The position numbers and the translations under genes were made by a program. 64,000 nt of DNA from contig NZ_CYSD01000042.1 of the NCBI RefSeq assembly GCF_001458415.1, positions 62,001-126,000 of the forward strand, in the 5' to 3' direction. The stretch is from Tritonibacter multivorans. Lineage in GTDB: Bacteria; Pseudomonadota; Alphaproteobacteria; Rhodobacterales; Rhodobacteraceae. The notes below the pieces were generated by a model that saw nothing but the letters and a program-made list of their open reading frames with translations, was not told the origin of the DNA and made no database searches. Positions 1-8,292 of this stretch are shown here, one piece after another. Every line of letters starts with the position of its first letter. The stretch's first letter is position 1.

Positions 1-1
1 C

Positions 2-310
2 TTTGATGTCGATGTGGGCCCGCTGTTCCAGACGCCCGCCGAGGCCGCACAGGACGCCATCGACAATGACGTGCATGTGGTGGGGATCTCCTCTCAGGCG
101 GCGGGCCACAAGACCCTCGCGCCGCAGCTGGTGCAGGAGCTGAAAGCCCAAGGGGCCGAGGATATTATTGTCATCTGTGGCGGGGTGATCCCGCAGCAGG
201 ATTATGACTTCCTGTATGAAAACGGTGTGAAGGCGATCTTTGGCCCCGGCACCAATATTCCCGAGGCGGCACAGGATATCCTCAAAATCATCCGCGACGC
301 CCGCAGCTAA
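2..310 (+). CDS. scpA: Methylmalonyl-CoA mutase, C-terminal end (partial)
   Basis: The gene enters from the left edge in frame 2 and ends at the TAA at 308-310, so only about 102 C-terminal residues are visible. They match the cobalamin-binding (Rossmann-like) domain of adenosylcobalamin-dependent methylmalonyl-CoA mutase: [11 protein letters not shown], then [17 protein letters not shown], then [11 protein letters not shown]. The enzyme interconverts (R)-methylmalonyl-CoA and succinyl-CoA in propionate and ethylmalonyl-CoA metabolism. The DxHxxG cobalamin ligand motif and the catalytic barrel lie outside the window. A related B12 mutase such as ethylmalonyl-CoA mutase is less likely given this C-terminal sequence. 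Confidence 0.9.
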   Translation, partial: FDVDVGPLFQTPAEAAQDAIDNDVHVVGISSQAAGHKTLAPQLVQELKAQGAEDIIVICGGVIPQQDYDFLYENGVKAIFGPGTNIPEAAQDILKIIRDARS

Positions 311-440
311 GGGCGGCAGGATATCGCGGGTTCGGGCGTCGCACTGGCGGCGCCCGTTGCTCTGCCCGCGGCCACGGGCCTTGGCGCTTGCGGCGACGGG
401 GCCTGTGCCGCACGGTTTGAGCCCAAAGGAGAGGGGAAAT

Positions 441-1046
441 ATGCTTGCACTCGATCACATCGCCGTGGCGGGCACCACGCTGGCGGCGGCGGTCGACCAC
501 GTCGAAGCCGCGCTTGGGGTGCCCTTGCAGCCGGGCGGGAAACACGCCCACTTTGCCACCCATAACAGCCTCTTGGGGCTGGCGGAGGGGCTGTACCTGG
601 AGGCGATTGCCACCAACCCGGCGGCCCAGCCGCAACAGCGCCCGCGCTGGTTTGATCTGGACCGTTTCTCCGGGCCTGCGCGGCTGGCCTGCTGGATCTG
701 CCGATCCGAGGATCTGGACACAACACTGGCGCAGATCTCCGCGGATGCGGGCCAGCCGGTGGCGCTGGCACGGGGTGATCTGCGCTGGCAAATGGCGGTG
801 CCTTTGAGCGGCGTTCTGCCGTTTGACAACCGCTTTCCGGCGCTGATGCAGTGGCACGGCGCCCATCCCGCGGCGCGTCTGACCAACCGGGGCTGCGCGT
901 TGCGGCGGCTGATCGTCAGCCACCCAGAGGCCCGCGCCCTGCGGGATCTTCTGCCGCTTCGCGATCCGCGCGTGGCGTTCGAGACCGGTGAAAGCGGTCT
1001 GCTGGCCGAAATCGACACGCCGCACGGGCTGCGCATCCTGCGCTGA
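441..1046 (+). CDS. VOC/glyoxalase-like domain protein
   Basis: This 201-residue cytoplasmic protein begins LDHIAVAG and continues AAAVDHVEAALGVPLQPGGKHAHFATHNSLL, the usual opening of a glyoxalase_3-type VOC fold with an N-terminal metal-ligand His. The start at 441 is preceded by AAAGGAGAGG at a suitable distance. A longer in-frame reading from 240 would run through the spacer after the mutase gene and was not used. VOC proteins bind a metal and act on small electrophilic or aromatic substrates. The substrate here cannot be told. It lies 130 bp after the mutase, and methylmalonyl-CoA epimerase is also a VOC protein, but this protein lacks the look of the epimerase. Confidence 0.75.
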   Translation: MLALDHIAVAGTTLAAAVDHVEAALGVPLQPGGKHAHFATHNSLLGLAEGLYLEAIATNPAAQPQQRPRWFDLDRFSGPARLACWICRSEDLDTTLAQISADAGQPVALARGDLRWQMAVPLSGVLPFDNRFPALMQWHGAHPAARLTNRGCALRRLIVSHPEARALRDLLPLRDPRVAFETGESGLLAEIDTPHGLRILR

Positions 1047-1167
1047 TTTCTGCCGACAGCCGGTCAGACTGCACATGTTTGCCGCAGCCTGCGGGGGGCG
1101 GAATTTTATTGTCTCGAAACAAGTTTCTGGCCCTGACACTTGGGGGCAGGGCGGTTAGTCTGAGCCC

Positions 1168-1860
1168 ATGTCACTCTGGACCCGTATTTCCGAGGCGCTT
1201 GCCGCCCTGGCCAATGGCCAATCTCTGGCCGAGGTTTTCGACCGCCTGCGCGCGCCGCCGCAGCGCACGGTGGGTTTTGCCATTGCTGTGATTGCGCTGG
1301 GGGCCAAAATGGCCAAAGCCGACGGGCAGGTGACCCGCGATGAGGTCACAGCCTTCCGCGAGGTGTTTCAGATCGCCGCTGAGGACGAGGCCGGGGCCGC
1401 ACGGGTCTTTAACCTCGCCCGCCAAGACGTTGCAGGCTATCAGGACTATGCCCGCCGCATCCAGGCCATGTTCTCGGATGACCCTTCGACCCTTTGCGAT
1501 CTGATGGAGGGGCTCTTTCACATTGCGCTGGCGGATGGGTTTTATCACCCGGATGAGAACGCCTTTCTTGAGAATGTCGCCCGGATCTTTGGTCAGACCG
1601 ACCAGCAATTCCGCGCCCTGCGCGCCCGCTTTGTGGCCGATGCGCCCAAGGATCCATACGATATTCTGGGCGTGGACCCCGCCATGCCCATGGACGACAT
1701 CCGCGCCGCCTTCCGCCAATTGGTGCGCAACAACCACCCCGACGCCATGATCGCCCGTGGTGTGCCGTCTGAGGCGGTGCAGCTGGCCGAAAAACGCATG
1801 GCCGACATCAACCGCGCCTGGGAGGAAATCTCCACGGCGCGCACGGTTGAAACAGCTTAA
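1168..1860 (+). CDS. TerB domain / J-domain protein, DjlA-like
   Basis: This 230-residue protein has two parts. Residues about 25-150 are a TerB-like helical bundle (IAVIALGAKMAKADGQVTRDE, then ALADGFYHPDENAFL). Residues about 165-225 are a J-domain (DPYDILGVDPAMPMDDIRAAFR, then NNHPDAM) with the HPD tripeptide that stimulates DnaK ATPase. This is the architecture of DjlA, but the N-terminal membrane anchor of enterobacterial DjlA is not evident, as is common in alphaproteobacterial versions. It is likely a co-chaperone. The endonuclease/phosphatase gene follows after 15 bp and is probably co-transcribed. Confidence 0.85.
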   Translation: MSLWTRISEALAALANGQSLAEVFDRLRAPPQRTVGFAIAVIALGAKMAKADGQVTRDEVTAFREVFQIAAEDEAGAARVFNLARQDVAGYQDYARRIQAMFSDDPSTLCDLMEGLFHIALADGFYHPDENAFLENVARIFGQTDQQFRALRARFVADAPKDPYDILGVDPAMPMDDIRAAFRQLVRNNHPDAMIARGVPSEAVQLAEKRMADINRAWEEISTARTVETA

Positions 1861-1875
1861 GGGCCGCGAACGTCC

Positions 1876-2877
1876 ATGCGAATTGCCACTTATAATGTGG
1901 AGTGGTTTGTCCATCTCTTTGATGACCATGACCGGTTGCTGGACGATGATCAGCCCTCGGGCCGGTACGGGATCAGCCGCGCCGCCCAGCTTGCGGCGGT
2001 GACCGACGTGTTCCGCCGTCTGGATGCGGATGCCGTGGTGGTGGTCGAGGCGCCGAATTCCGGTCGCCGCCGTCGCACCGTGCGGGCGCTGGAACATTTT
2101 GCCGCCCATGCGGGGATCCGGGCGCGCAATGCCATCATGGGCTTTGCCAATGACACCCAGCAGGAAATTGCCCTGCTCTATGATCCGGCTGTGCTAGGGG
2201 CCCGCCATGTCGCCCACAGCAGCTATGACGCGCCACAGTTCGACCAGAGCTTTGCCATTGATCTGGACATTGATGGGCAAACCGATGAGGTGCGGTTTTC
2301 CAAACCTCCGATGGAGCTGGCGCTGAAGATCCTCAGGGGGCCGAAGGCAGGTCAGCAGATTGATCTGATCGGCGTGCATCTGAAATCCAAAGCGCCCCAT
2401 GGGGCCCGCACCCCCGAAGAGGTACAGGTGCGCGCCTTGGCCAATCGCCGCAAGCAGCTGGCACAGGCGATCTGGCTGCGGCGCCGGATCTCCAACCGGC
2501 TGGCCGAGGACACATCGCTGATTGTGGCGGGCGACCTCAATGACGGGCCCGGGCTTGATGCCTATGAGGCGCTGTTTGGGCGCTCTTCGGTGGAAATTGT
2601 CATGGGCGAGGACCTGTTTGATCCGCATGCACGGGGACGCAGGCGCGCCGGTGGTGCGGATCACGTCACGGCGCGTTTTTACAATTCAGAGACGGATGAT
2701 TTCTTTGGTGCCTTGCTGGACTACATCCTTGTGTCGCCCGCACTGCGCGGCGCGGCGCAGGGGTGGCAGATCTGGCATCCCTTTGACAACGCAGCCATTT
2801 CCACAGAGCCACGCCTGCAGGCCGCACTCCTTGCGGCGTCTGATCATTTCCCAGTGACCCTCGATCTGGATCTTTAG
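1876..2877 (+). CDS. Endonuclease/exonuclease/phosphatase family protein
   Basis: This 333-residue member of the EEP superfamily carries the expected metal and catalytic motifs: ATYNVEWF near the N terminus (Asn), VVVEAP (metal-binding Glu), GVHLKSK (His), AGDLNDGPG (Asp/Asn) and the C-terminal ASDHFPVTLDL (Asp-His pair). All catalytic positions are therefore present. Such enzymes cut phosphodiester or phosphomonoester bonds; this subgroup is not assigned to DNA repair, RNA or lipid substrates by sequence alone. There is no signal peptide. It starts 15 bp after the J-domain gene. Confidence 0.85.
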   Translation: MRIATYNVEWFVHLFDDHDRLLDDDQPSGRYGISRAAQLAAVTDVFRRLDADAVVVVEAPNSGRRRRTVRALEHFAAHAGIRARNAIMGFANDTQQEIALLYDPAVLGARHVAHSSYDAPQFDQSFAIDLDIDGQTDEVRFSKPPMELALKILRGPKAGQQIDLIGVHLKSKAPHGARTPEEVQVRALANRRKQLAQAIWLRRRISNRLAEDTSLIVAGDLNDGPGLDAYEALFGRSSVEIVMGEDLFDPHARGRRRAGGADHVTARFYNSETDDFFGALLDYILVSPALRGAAQGWQIWHPFDNAAISTEPRLQAALLAASDHFPVTLDLDL

Positions 2878-2913
2878 GCACAAAGGGTCATGCAGGCCTG
2901 CCCCAAGAGGGGA

Positions 2914-3852
2914 TCAGGCAGGGTCGGGCAGGCTGTTCAAACCGGTCAAACTGGGCACGGGCGGGCGGGGCAGGTTGGCCTGATCCCTGAGCCAGTTCAA
3001 CAGCGCCTGAACGGGTGGTTTGCTGAGTGAATCTGGCATCACCCCGGCCTGAAACCCGTCTTTCATCGGGAAAAAACCTAAGGGGGCGATCAGCCGGCCC
3101 TGAATCAGATCGGTTTCTGCGACCCGGAATTCCGAAATGCTGACGCCCATGCCGGCAGCGGCGGCCTCCAGCGCCAGAATATGGTGCGGATGTTCCTGCT
3201 GGTGGTCGGCCGAAACAGGCTGCCCGGTGAGCTTCTCCCAAGCCTGCCACAGGTTCGGCGCGCCTGCATGGGTCAGGCGCAGCGCCACCTTCAGCCCATT
3301 GTCCATCCGTTCAAACGGGTAATCGGGCGCGCAGACCGGGGCATAGGTTGCTTCTGCAAGCGCGATCCGCTCCATCATCACGCCGGGGCCCGCGCCAATA
3401 AAGGGGCCGCGCAGCCGGTCATAGCTGAGCATCATATCAAAGGGCTCGTTCATGTCCCGATGTGGGCCGCTCATCATCAGGTCGACCTGAATTTCGGGAT
3501 GACGCGCATAGAAATCGGCCAGTCGGGGCGTCAGCCAACGCGTGGCCAGGGTGGCGCTGATGGCCAGTTTGACCCTGGGGCGGCTCACGTCCAGCCGCAG
3601 CGCCTGCCGCAGATTGGCAAGATCCTGCAACATCGGCTCCAGCAGGGTCTGCAGACGGATCCCCCGCGCGGTCAGCTGCAATCCGGTGCCCTTGCGTTGG
3701 AACAGATCGCCGCCCAGATCCGCGCTCAGGGACTTCAGCTGCTTGCTGATCGCACTATGGGTGCGCCCCAGCTCCTCCGCCGCAGCGGACACGGACCCAA
3801 GCCGGGCGGTGGCTTCAAATGCTGGCAGCGCAGAGAGAGGGGGCAGACGCAT
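2914..3852 (-). CDS. LysR-family transcriptional regulator, GcvA-like
   Basis: This is a 312-residue LysR-type regulator. The N-terminal winged helix-turn-helix begins LPPLSALPAFEATARLGS and includes AAEELGRTHSAISKQLKSL. The effector domain has LAISATLATRWLTPRLADF, typical of the GcvA branch. I chose the start at 3852 because AAAGGAACAAAG sits just before it; the Met 21 nt upstream at 3873 has no ribosome binding site. The gene is divergent from the DUF1127 gene, with about 100 bp between, so regulation of that gene or autoregulation is possible. The inducer is unknown. Confidence 0.88.
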   Translation of the reverse strand: MRLPPLSALPAFEATARLGSVSAAAEELGRTHSAISKQLKSLSADLGGDLFQRKGTGLQLTARGIRLQTLLEPMLQDLANLRQALRLDVSRPRVKLAISATLATRWLTPRLADFYARHPEIQVDLMMSGPHRDMNEPFDMMLSYDRLRGPFIGAGPGVMMERIALAEATYAPVCAPDYPFERMDNGLKVALRLTHAGAPNLWQAWEKLTGQPVSADHQQEHPHHILALEAAAAGMGVSISEFRVAETDLIQGRLIAPLGFFPMKDGFQAGVMPDSLSKPPVQALLNWLRDQANLPRPPVPSLTGLNSLPDPA

Positions 3853-3955
3853 CACTTTGTTCCTTTTGCTCACATATAAGCAGAGAAGTTCTCAATTTTT
3901 GTGACGCTCTGGCGGCTCTATACACAGGGTGTTCCAGCCCGATAAGGAGCTTATT

Positions 3956-4186
3956 ATGCCCCGTTCCAACAGCCTGCGTGCCCATGCGCGCAGGGGTCGA
4001 CCCTCTTTGTCTTTTTCGCGTGCATACCGTTCGGTAATTTCCCTATGGGACCAATGCCGCAACCGACGCCACCTGCGCCGCGCCCTGCGCCAGCTGCGAT
4101 TTGCCCCGGATGAAGCCCTGCGCGATGCCGGCTGGAGCCGCGAGGATCTTCTGCAAGAAATCGCCAAACCCTGCTGGCGCGCCTGA
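3956..4186 (+). CDS. DUF1127 (YjiS-like) small basic protein
   Basis: This 76-residue Arg-rich protein ends with the DUF1127 signature: an RNRRHLRRALRQL helix, then the LRDAGWSREDLLQE segment. ATAAGGAGC lies 7 nt before the ATG at 3956, which rules out the Met at 3929. DUF1127 proteins are abundant in Rhodobacterales. Some bind RNA and affect sRNA maturation or phosphate and stress responses (established for the family, not shown here). This one is longer than the 45-50 aa type because of an N-terminal extension. Confidence 0.85.
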   Translation: MPRSNSLRAHARRGRPSLSFSRAYRSVISLWDQCRNRRHLRRALRQLRFAPDEALRDAGWSREDLLQEIAKPCWRA

Positions 4187-4228
4187 GCAAAGGGTTCCCC
4201 CCAAAAGATCCCTTGTTATAGTGGCGCC

Positions 4229-4636
4229 ATGTTGATCCTCAGCCCCCAGCGCGCCCGCCGCGCCCTCTGCCTTAGCGCGGCGTGCCTTGCCCTTGCGACC
4301 CCTGTGCAGGCGCAGGACACGCCCCCCGCAGAAGAGGGGCCATCGCTGATGCAGCGCGGGCTGGAGCTGTTCTTTGAAGGCATCGAAGAAGAGCTGTCCC
4401 CCGGTTTGCAGCAACTACAAGAGATGGCCGAGACCTTCGGCCCGGCGCTCCAGGAGTTTCTGCTTCAGATGGGGCCGGCGCTTGCCGATATTGCCAGCGA
4501 GGTGCAGGACTGGAGCCGCTACGAGCTGCCCGAGATCCTGCCCAATGGCGATATTATCATCCGCCGCAAACCGGATGTGCCCACCCCCGAGGAAGACGAA
4601 AAAGAAGACGGGGGCGAGGGCACAATTGACATCTGA
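4229..4636 (+). CDS. Small exported conserved protein of Rhodobacterales
   Basis: This 135-residue protein has an N-terminal signal peptide (hydrophobic stretch ending PVQAQDTPPAEE, likely cleaved after AQA). A helical middle part follows with repeated acidic and hydrophobic residues (LMQRGLELFFEGIEEELSP). It ends in a characteristic LPEILPNGDIIIRRK motif and an acidic tail. I recognise the pattern as common in roseobacters, where it is sometimes labelled an ATPase in databases; no Walker motif is present, so that label is not supported. It is probably periplasmic, function unknown. It converges with ppx, with 20 bp between the stops. Confidence 0.75.
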   Translation: MLILSPQRARRALCLSAACLALATPVQAQDTPPAEEGPSLMQRGLELFFEGIEEELSPGLQQLQEMAETFGPALQEFLLQMGPALADIASEVQDWSRYELPEILPNGDIIIRRKPDVPTPEEDEKEDGGEGTIDI

Positions 4637-4656
4637 CCAACCGGTCAGATGTGCTG

Positions 4657-6285
4657 TCAGTCCTTAACCAGTTTGCCGTCGATTTTCAGCCGCACCTCTG
4701 CGGCCTCCAGCGCCCCAGCCAGCGACTTCAGCCGCGCGGCGGCCACTTCGCTGTAGAGGATCGCGCCGGGGCCGGTCAGCTCCACATGCAGAACCCGCTT
4801 GCGCGGCTGCCATTGCAACGCCCCAATGCCCTTTTCGGTCGACCCCATCAGCATGGCGCCAAAGCGCATGGCCTTGCCGAGAATTTCCGCCTCCTGCTGC
4901 TGCGGTTCGGACAGCAGGTCATAGACATCCTGATACCGTGTGCCTTTGCGTTTGTTACGATAGCGGTGCATCAGCGCCAGACCCAGATAGACCCGCTCCG
5001 AATGTTTCAGCCCGCCCAGATTCGCCCGCGTCGCGGTGTCAAAACACAGATCCGCACGGTAATCAGGATGGGCGCGCCAGTTCACATCATGCAGCAGACA
5101 GGCGGCTTTGATCAGGCGCGATTTGGCCAGGGGCGGCTTGCCAAACAACGGCTTCACAAAGTCATAGAGCACCTTGCCAAAGCCCGGCACGCGCGCGTCT
5201 TTGGCCTCTGCAAAACGGCTGGCCTCGACCAGCGGGTCGCGCTCGCGCAGGCGGTCTGGCATCTGTTCGTAGAGCAGACCTTCGCGGATGCCATAAGACG
5301 AAATGGCAATGTCGCGCGGCTGGAATTCCTTGACCACACGGGCCAGCACATCCATCGCATAAGGGACCAGCGCCATGCGTCCCGACGACACGCCACAGTC
5401 GCTGCGAAGCTTGTCCAGATTGTTGGTTTCAATGTATTTTACTGTTGCGCGCACATCCGAAGACGTCATCCGGTATTCGTGCATCACATGCATGGGATAG
5501 CCCCGGCGGTGCATATCGATGCGCGCAATGGCGCGCCAGCTGCCCCCCACCAGAAACAGCCGTTCGCCTTTGTTGCCCATCTGCGCGCAAAGGGTCTCTA
5601 CGGTGTCGGCAATGGCCTTTTTCCGGCCCCGGCGCCCGCCTTTGATGTCGCGCAGCTTCAGCGGCCCAAGGTCCGAGGTCACGCAGCGGCCAATGGTGCC
5701 ATCGCGCAGCTCGGCAAGCTCCATCGACGAACCACCAATATCGCAGATCAACCCCTGCGCGCCGGGCCAGCCCAACAGCACCCCTTGGGCGGACAGGCGG
5801 GCCTCTTCATGGCCGTCGATCACATTGACCTTCTGGCCCGTCTCGCGCAGCACCTCATCGCAGAAATCCTGCCCGTCGGTGGCATCGCGCACAGCGGCGG
5901 TTGCAACAATGGTCAGGGGTTCGGGCAGCAGCCCATCGGCCAGCACCTTGAACCGCTTCAGCGCCGCCAGCGCCCGCACGCGCCCCTCGGGGTTCAGCTT
6001 GCCGGTCTCCGACAGGCCTGCGCCCAGACCACACATGATCTTCTCATTGTAGAAATAGGCGGGGCTGCGCGCCGCGCCGTCAAAGATCACCAAGCGGACA
6101 GAGTTCGACCCCACATCCACCACGCCAACCCGTTCCAGCGCGCGCGCATCGGGACTGTCAAACAGCGGGTGGCCAAAGGGGCCCCAGTCGTCGGTCTCTC
6201 CATGGGGGATATGTTGAACAGGCGCGGATTTTTCGCCGGTCACGGCAACAATCGGGCGGGAGTCGGTTTGCGTCTCAGCAGACAT
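4657..6285 (-). CDS. ppx: Exopolyphosphatase / guanosine pentaphosphate phosphatase family (Ppx/GppA)
   Basis: This 542-residue enzyme of the ASKHA fold hydrolyses terminal phosphates from polyphosphate or pppGpp. The N-terminal part has the two phosphate-binding loops: VGVVDVGSNSVRLVIFDG and then LICDIGGSSMELAEL. The C-terminal half carries an HD-like helical region (AACLLHDVNWRAHPD). An N-terminal extension of about 50 residues precedes the catalytic core. It is the last gene of a minus-strand run with Hda and the AI-2E permease, 78 bp after Hda. Confidence 0.9.
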   Translation of the reverse strand: MSAETQTDSRPIVAVTGEKSAPVQHIPHGETDDWGPFGHPLFDSPDARALERVGVVDVGSNSVRLVIFDGAARSPAYFYNEKIMCGLGAGLSETGKLNPEGRVRALAALKRFKVLADGLLPEPLTIVATAAVRDATDGQDFCDEVLRETGQKVNVIDGHEEARLSAQGVLLGWPGAQGLICDIGGSSMELAELRDGTIGRCVTSDLGPLKLRDIKGGRRGRKKAIADTVETLCAQMGNKGERLFLVGGSWRAIARIDMHRRGYPMHVMHEYRMTSSDVRATVKYIETNNLDKLRSDCGVSSGRMALVPYAMDVLARVVKEFQPRDIAISSYGIREGLLYEQMPDRLRERDPLVEASRFAEAKDARVPGFGKVLYDFVKPLFGKPPLAKSRLIKAACLLHDVNWRAHPDYRADLCFDTATRANLGGLKHSERVYLGLALMHRYRNKRKGTRYQDVYDLLSEPQQQEAEILGKAMRFGAMLMGSTEKGIGALQWQPRKRVLHVELTGPGAILYSEVAAARLKSLAGALEAAEVRLKIDGKLVKD

Positions 6286-6363
6286 GGAAGCTCCGAGGGT
6301 CGTGAGTGTAAAAATAATGTGACATTGGAAGGGGGGCGGGTCAACTTATGCTGGCATGACGGA

Positions 6364-7041
6364 TCACATTTCGCGATCCGCGCTCATCAGTTTAATGGCC
6401 AGCGCGCGGTTGAGCATGCGCTGCTCTGCCATTGCCATCTTGTCGAGCCGTTCGACAATCGCTTGGGCGGCGGCAAAAGACCGGTCCATCCGGCTGACCA
6501 GATAGGGAATCACATCCGCTTTTGGGGTGATTTGCCGGTCCGCAAAGAGTTTGGCCAGAACCACCGACAGCAGCGCATCATCGGGTGGCGCAAGAGCCGC
6601 ATGGGTGGCGGCCTGCACGCGGCTTTGCAGATCGGCCAGCCCCAGATCCCATTGCGCAGGTGCGGGGCGGCCGGTCAGCATCAGCTGGTGGCCTTCGGTC
6701 AGCACCATATTATGGAGGTGAAACAGGGCGTTCTGCGCGGGGCCGTCCTCGGCAATGTCGGGCACATCTTCGACCGCAACCGGCCCACGCGCCAGCATGG
6801 GCACATCGCGTTCATGCAGGTCACGCGCCCGCAGAATACGCGCGCCACTTTCGGCCGCCCACACATGCACCAGATGGGTTTTGCCTGCGCCCTTGGGGCC
6901 GCTCAGCACCAGTTTGCCCGAAGGCCAGGTGAAGTTCCGGTCCAGCAAAGCCACCGCCATCGCATTGGAGGGGGCGACAAAGAAATCCTCCCGCTCCAGC
7001 GCCGGTTTGGCAGGCAGGTCAAAGCTCAGCTGTTTTGACAT
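6364..7041 (-). CDS. hdaA: DnaA-like regulatory protein Hda (HdaA)
   Basis: This 225-residue AAA+ protein is homologous to DnaA domain III. It has the Walker A motif GPKGAGKTHLVHVWA, a Walker B-like region (VAVEDVPDI) and a C-terminal lid (LSVVLAKLFADRQI). With the DNA-loaded sliding clamp, Hda promotes ATP hydrolysis by DnaA and so prevents re-initiation. The N terminus begins KQLSFDLPAKPAL, and QLSFDLP fits the clamp-binding QL(S/P)LxLF motif of the family. The start is immediately adjacent to the stop of the AI-2E permease gene, which suggests translational coupling. Confidence 0.88.
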   Translation of the reverse strand: MSKQLSFDLPAKPALEREDFFVAPSNAMAVALLDRNFTWPSGKLVLSGPKGAGKTHLVHVWAAESGARILRARDLHERDVPMLARGPVAVEDVPDIAEDGPAQNALFHLHNMVLTEGHQLMLTGRPAPAQWDLGLADLQSRVQAATHAALAPPDDALLSVVLAKLFADRQITPKADVIPYLVSRMDRSFAAAQAIVERLDKMAMAEQRMLNRALAIKLMSADREM

Positions 7042-8190
7042 TTAGGCGTCGCTGTCCTCAAGACTATCCTCACGCACATGTCGCGTGACGGTCGGGTGGG
7101 TTAGCCCCTGATAGAGGCGGCTGTCCAGATACTGGGTGGTGGCAAAACGTGCAAGCACCCCCAGCGCTGCCGCGACAGGAACCGCAACCAGCATACCGAC
7201 AAAGCCAAACAGCGCGCCAAAGACAGACAGGGCCAGCAGCAGCCACACCGGGTGCAGACCAACAGAGCTGCCGACCAGTTTCGGCGTCAGGAAATTGCCT
7301 TCAACGATCTGACCCAGAAAGAAGATCGCCGCCACCAGACCAATGCGGACCCAATCGGTGGCGATGGTTACGGTCTGGCCGTCCACGACCTCGGTGCCGC
7401 CCCAGTATTGAAACAGCGCCAGACCAATCGCCAGCACGCCGCCAATGATCGACCCGAGGTAGGGGATGAACGTCACCAGCCCGGCGACAAAGCCAACCGC
7501 CAGACCAAAGTTCAGCCCAACCGCCATCAGCGCAATGGCGTAATAGGTGCCAAGGATCAGGCAGACGGTGCCCATGCCGCGGATGAAACTGGCCAGAACC
7601 GCGTCAATCTCGCCCGCCAGACGGCGGATCACCGGCGCGTGGTCGCGCGGCAGCAGGGCGTCAATGCGGGCAATCATCCGGTCCCAATCGAGCAGCAGAT
7701 AGACCGCAACCACCGGCACGATCACCACCAGCACGATCACATTGATCAGCGACATGGCCGATCCGATGAAGGCCTCGACAAACTGGCCGCTGCGCCCCTG
7801 CAGCGCCGACCAGATCTGGGTCAGCAGCGCGCGCAGGCGGCTGCCTTCGTCAAAGATCTGCGGAAATTGTTTGTGGGCAAAGGCGCGCAGGTCAGACAGC
7901 GCCTGCGGCAACGTATGGATCAGATCGACCATCTGCCCGATCAGCATCTGCACCACCACCAGAACCAGCGGGAAAATGATCACCACGGCGCTGACGGTGA
8001 TAATCGCGGTTGCCGCTTCGCGCGAAAACCCCGACCGCTCCAGCCGGTCGGCCACCGGATCCATCAGATAGGCAATCGCCGCGCCAAGGATAAAGGGCAG
8101 AAGAACATGCCCCAAGGCCCAGAGAACAAGGGAAAAAACAACAGCAGCAATGCCCCAATAGGTCAGCTGTTTGCGGGCGGGCAGGGCCAT
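7042..8190 (-). CDS. AI-2E family transporter (PerM/UPF0118)
   Basis: This 382-residue polytopic inner-membrane protein has about seven or eight hydrophobic segments and the family motifs near the C terminus (FIPYLGSIIGGVLAI, then GNFLTPKLVGSSVGLHP). The start at 8190 is preferred because TTAAAGGA lies eight bases before it; the Met at 8199 directly abuts that site. A 13-bp palindrome (TTTAACGGTTAAA, 8202-8214) overlaps the region upstream. Family members export AI-2 or act as Na+/H+ antiporters. The neighbourhood (Hda, Ppx) gives no hint of substrate. Confidence 0.85.
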   Translation of the reverse strand: MALPARKQLTYWGIAAVVFSLVLWALGHVLLPFILGAAIAYLMDPVADRLERSGFSREAATAIITVSAVVIIFPLVLVVVQMLIGQMVDLIHTLPQALSDLRAFAHKQFPQIFDEGSRLRALLTQIWSALQGRSGQFVEAFIGSAMSLINVIVLVVIVPVVAVYLLLDWDRMIARIDALLPRDHAPVIRRLAGEIDAVLASFIRGMGTVCLILGTYYAIALMAVGLNFGLAVGFVAGLVTFIPYLGSIIGGVLAIGLALFQYWGGTEVVDGQTVTIATDWVRIGLVAAIFFLGQIVEGNFLTPKLVGSSVGLHPVWLLLALSVFGALFGFVGMLVAVPVAAALGVLARFATTQYLDSRLYQGLTHPTVTRHVREDSLEDSDA

Positions 8191-8292
8191 GGGCGACATC
8201 CTTTAACGGTTAAACCGCTGCGAAGGTCACCCAAGTTCTGTCCTCTTGCAAGGCGAAACATGCACGGGAAAAATCGCATTGGCCAAACCGCC

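Noticed and set aside
441-1046. Methylmalonyl-CoA epimerase, because it follows the mutase
   Set aside because: It shows a VOC opening but not the epimerase motif pattern, and it is of the glyoxalase_3 type in length and layout.
4229-4636. An ATPase, as the family is sometimes labelled
   Set aside because: There is no Walker A or B motif in the 135 residues, which instead begin with a signal peptide.
4651-7038. A 795-codon open frame on the plus strand opposite ppx and hda
   Set aside because: It mirrors two well-recognised genes on the minus strand. High GC leaves long antisense frames open, and the translation has no recognisable domain and very high His/Gln content.
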